Source: JBFWQM01 sp050249455 (GTDB lineage: Bacteria; Pseudomonadota; Alphaproteobacteria; MPNO01; VGEU01). Taken from it: DNA of 15,280 nt. Of this stretch, positions 13,250-15,280 are shown piece by piece. Under the pieces are notes generated by a model. The model worked only from the letters and a program-made list of their open reading frames with translations. It was not told the origin of the DNA and did not search any database. The first letter of the stretch is position 1. Every line of letters begins with the position of its first letter. Location of the stretch: contig JBFWQM010000128.1 of assembly GCA_050249455.1 (NCBI GenBank), positions 1-15,280 of the forward strand, given 5' to 3'. The translations under genes were made by a program, and so were the position numbers.

Positions 13250-15280
13250 ATGATGGATGTGCGCGCGCTGCCGCCCGGCCCCGGCACGGCCTCGCCCGGG
13301 TCGTCCACTCCGGACAGCCGGAGCGGCGAAGGATTCGACGAGACGATCGGCGGCGTCATCCGGGCGACCGCGGCGCGCGCCCCGGATCGCGCGGCCGTCC
13401 TCGCCACGTGCGACCCCGGCCTGACCTATGGCGGCCTCGCCGCGCTGCTCGGACGCATCCAGGCGCAGCTCAACGGCCTGGGCTTCGGGCGCGGCGACCG
13501 CATCTGCATCGCGCTCGAAGGACGGGCGCAGGTCACCGCCGCCTACCTTGCTGTCTCCTCTTGCGCCGTGGCCGCGCCGGCCGACCCGGCCGGCTCGGCG
13601 GAAGAGTTCGCCGCCGCGATCGCCGCCTTGCGACTGGACGCCGTCCTGGCGCCGCCGGGCGGGGCGGCCGGCGCGCGCGCCGCGGCGGCGCACGCAGGGA
13701 TTCCCGTCTTCGATGCCGCGCCGGCTCCCGGCACCGGCATCGGCGGCCTCGCGCTGTCGGGCCGCGCCGGCCCGGCGCGCGCCATGCGCGGCGGGCCGGC
13801 GCAGCCCGATGACGTCGCAAAGGCGATGCGCACCTCCGGCACCACCGGCGATGCGAAAGTGGTCGCGACCCGCCACGGCCACGCCGTCTACTGGGCACGG
13901 CGCTTCGCCGACTGGTTCGGCCTCACCGCGGAAGACCGGCTTCTGCACGTCCAGTCGCCCTACCACGGCAGCGGCACCAACACGAGCCTGCTGCCCGTCC
14001 TGAGCGCGGGGGGCGCCGTGGCGCTGCCCCGGTCGCCGGCGATCGAGGACGTGCTGGACGCGTTCGATGCGTTCGAGCCGACCCATCTCGGCGGCAATCC
14101 CGCATTCTACGCGGCGCTGCTGGAGCATCTGCGCCGCCATGGCCGGCCGTCCGGGTTCAGGCGGCTGCGGATCATGTTCTCCTCCAGCGCCGCGCTGCCG
14201 GCTGCCGCCATGACCGCCCTGGAGGAGCTCACCGGCGCCGCGCTGATCCAGCGCTACAGCTCCACCGAGACCGGCGGCATCATCTGCGCCAACCCGCTGC
14301 CGCCGCTGCGGCGCAAGCCGGGGACGGTGGGCCTGCCGTTCCACCGCGGCATCCGCCTGATCGACGCGGACGGCCGCGACGTGCCGCGCGGCGCGATCGG
14401 CGAGGTGCTGATCGAGCACAAGGGAACGTTCGAAGGCTACGAGAACGACCCGGCCGGCAGCCGCGACGCCTTCGTCGACGGCTGGTTCCGCATCGGCGAC
14501 CTGGGCCGCTTCGATGCCGACGGCTATCTGACCCTGGTCGGCCGGCGCCGCGATTCGATCAACCGCGGCGGCCAGACGATCATCCCGGCCGAGATCGACG
14601 CGGCGCTGCTCGAAGACCCGGCAGTCCGGGAGGCGGTGGCGTTCCCGGTCCCGCATCCCACCTTGGGCGAGATCGTCGCCGCGGCCGTGGTGCTGCAGGA
14701 CGGCGCCGACGCGACGCCCGACGTCCTCCTCTCACGGCTGCGCACGCGGCTGATGCCGAGCAAGGTGCCGTCCCACCTCGTCGTGGCGGACGCGCTGCCG
14801 CGCCGAGCCAACGGCAAGATCGCCCGCAGCACCCTCGCACGCCACTTCGGCCTGGACGAGGCGGCCCCGTCGCCGGCGGCGTCGTCGCCCCGGGACCGGC
14901 CGCCGAGCCCGATCGAGGCGGCGCTGATCGGCCTGTGGAAGGCCAGCCTGGGGGTCGACCGGATGGGCCCCGACGACGACCTGTTCCGCCTCGGCGGCGA
15001 TTCGCTGAAGGCGGCGCAGATCCTGGCCGCCGTCGACGCGGTCTTCGGGGTCCGCATCGAGCTGGCCGGCGCCCTGGCCGAAGGCTTCACGGTCGCGGCC
15101 GTGGCGCGCAGGATCGAATCCGCGCGCGCGATGGCCGACGGAAACGCCGGTCGACCTGCGGGCGAGACGGCGCCGCGACCGCAGCCGCGCAACGCGGGCC
15201 CGACGCGCTTTCCGCTCTCGTTCGGGCAGGAGCGCCTGTGGTTCGTCGAACGCTTGGCGCCCGACGCCGCCGCCTACAAC
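13250..15280 (+). CDS. Nonribosomal peptide synthetase, N-terminal part (A-T-C..., partial)
   Basis: The frame is open for 677 codons to the right edge. Residues about 30-535 form an adenylation domain of the ANL superfamily: TSGTTGDAKVV (195-205, P-loop), YSSTETGG (A5), GEVLIEHKGTFEGYEN (A6), DGWFRIGDLGRFDADGYL (A7), GRRRDSINRGGQTI (A8) and NGKIAR with catalytic Lys523 (A10). A carrier domain follows, with LGGDSL in which Ser585 takes the phosphopantetheine arm. The last residues, FPLSFGQERLWFVERLAP, are the C1 motif of a condensation domain, so the chain continues. The A domain starts the protein with no C domain before it, suggesting a loading module; its motifs resemble acyl/aryl-acid ligases more than standard amino-acid A domains, so the starter may be a carboxylic acid (inference). 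Two adjacent ATGs (13250, 13253) follow a GGTGA; either may be used. Confidence 0.9.
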   Translation, partial: MMDVRALPPGPGTASPGSSTPDSRSGEGFDETIGGVIRATAARAPDRAAVLATCDPGLTYGGLAALLGRIQAQLNGLGFGRGDRICIALEGRAQVTAAYLAVSSCAVAAPADPAGSAEEFAAAIAALRLDAVLAPPGGAAGARAAAAHAGIPVFDAAPAPGTGIGGLALSGRAGPARAMRGGPAQPDDVAKAMRTSGTTGDAKVVATRHGHAVYWARRFADWFGLTAEDRLLHVQSPYHGSGTNTSLLPVLSAGGAVALPRSPAIEDVLDAFDAFEPTHLGGNPAFYAALLEHLRRHGRPSGFRRLRIMFSSSAALPAAAMTALEELTGAALIQRYSSTETGGIICANPLPPLRRKPGTVGLPFHRGIRLIDADGRDVPRGAIGEVLIEHKGTFEGYENDPAGSRDAFVDGWFRIGDLGRFDADGYLTLVGRRRDSINRGGQTIIPAEIDAALLEDPAVREAVAFPVPHPTLGEIVAAAVVLQDGADATPDVLLSRLRTRLMPSKVPSHLVVADALPRRANGKIARSTLARHFGLDEAAPSPAASSPRDRPPSPIEAALIGLWKASLGVDRMGPDDDLFRLGGDSLKAAQILAAVDAVFGVRIELAGALAEGFTVAAVARRIESARAMADGNAGRPAGETAPRPQPRNAGPTRFPLSFGQERLWFVERLAPDAAAYN

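Noticed and set aside
12986..14656. 556-codon minus-strand frame opposite the peptide synthetase
   Set aside because: Arg/Ala-rich shadow; the plus-strand frame has adenylation motifs throughout.
1..15280. tRNA, rRNA, CRISPR arrays and insertion sequences
   Set aside because: No cloverleaf, rRNA, spaced direct-repeat or transposase/terminal-repeat signal was seen on either strand.

Overview
The window is G+C-rich and dense with GC-ending codons. Its landmark is an rpoE-chrR sigma/anti-sigma pair heading a lipid-modification operon, an arrangement typical of Alphaproteobacteria and some Gammaproteobacteria. Together with the long AsmA-like protein and the response-regulator type, this points to an alphaproteobacterium, possibly from Rhodospirillales or Rhizobiales relatives; the genus cannot be told from the sequence.

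Left part (1-3690): the 5' end of a response-regulator gene leaves the window on the minus strand. Between it and a large AsmA-family gene on the plus strand lies about 160 bp with no good reading frame but with a run of stem-loops ending in a minus-strand intrinsic terminator, so I propose a small RNA there. The AsmA gene has an apparent ATT start: a strong Shine-Dalgarno sequence sits in front of ATT, and the only upstream ATG would add a poor, non-coding-like extension.

Middle (3700-9810): this is a singlet-oxygen/photo-oxidative stress locus. On the minus strand, transcribed right to left, are rpoE, chrR (zinc anti-sigma factor with a cupin domain), an FAD-dependent oxidoreductase, a DUF1365 protein, a CFA-synthase-family methyltransferase and a DUF3833 protein. 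Stop and start codons overlap at three of the five junctions. An SDR oxidoreductase gene converges on this operon and overlaps the last gene by 26 bp. Two sites of form TGATCC-N18-TATC, in front of rpoE and in front of the DUF3833 gene, look like RpoE promoters; a third TGATCC lies in front of the SDR gene. The methyltransferase lacks the cysteine and histidine that bind bicarbonate in true cyclopropane synthases, so its product may be a methylated (for example furan-precursor) lipid and not a cyclopropane.

Right part (9890-15280): a DMT/EamA transporter is followed by two tandem genes for secreted, cysteine-free, Asn/Gln-rich repeat proteins. The two are paralogues with the same three-repeat layout and are the best candidate here for an undescribed system, an amyloid-like extracellular fibre pair that recalls FapB/FapC or curli subunits without clearly being either. 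After a strong terminator and about 340 bp without a recognised gene, a nonribosomal peptide synthetase gene begins (adenylation, carrier, start of condensation domain) and runs off the right edge.
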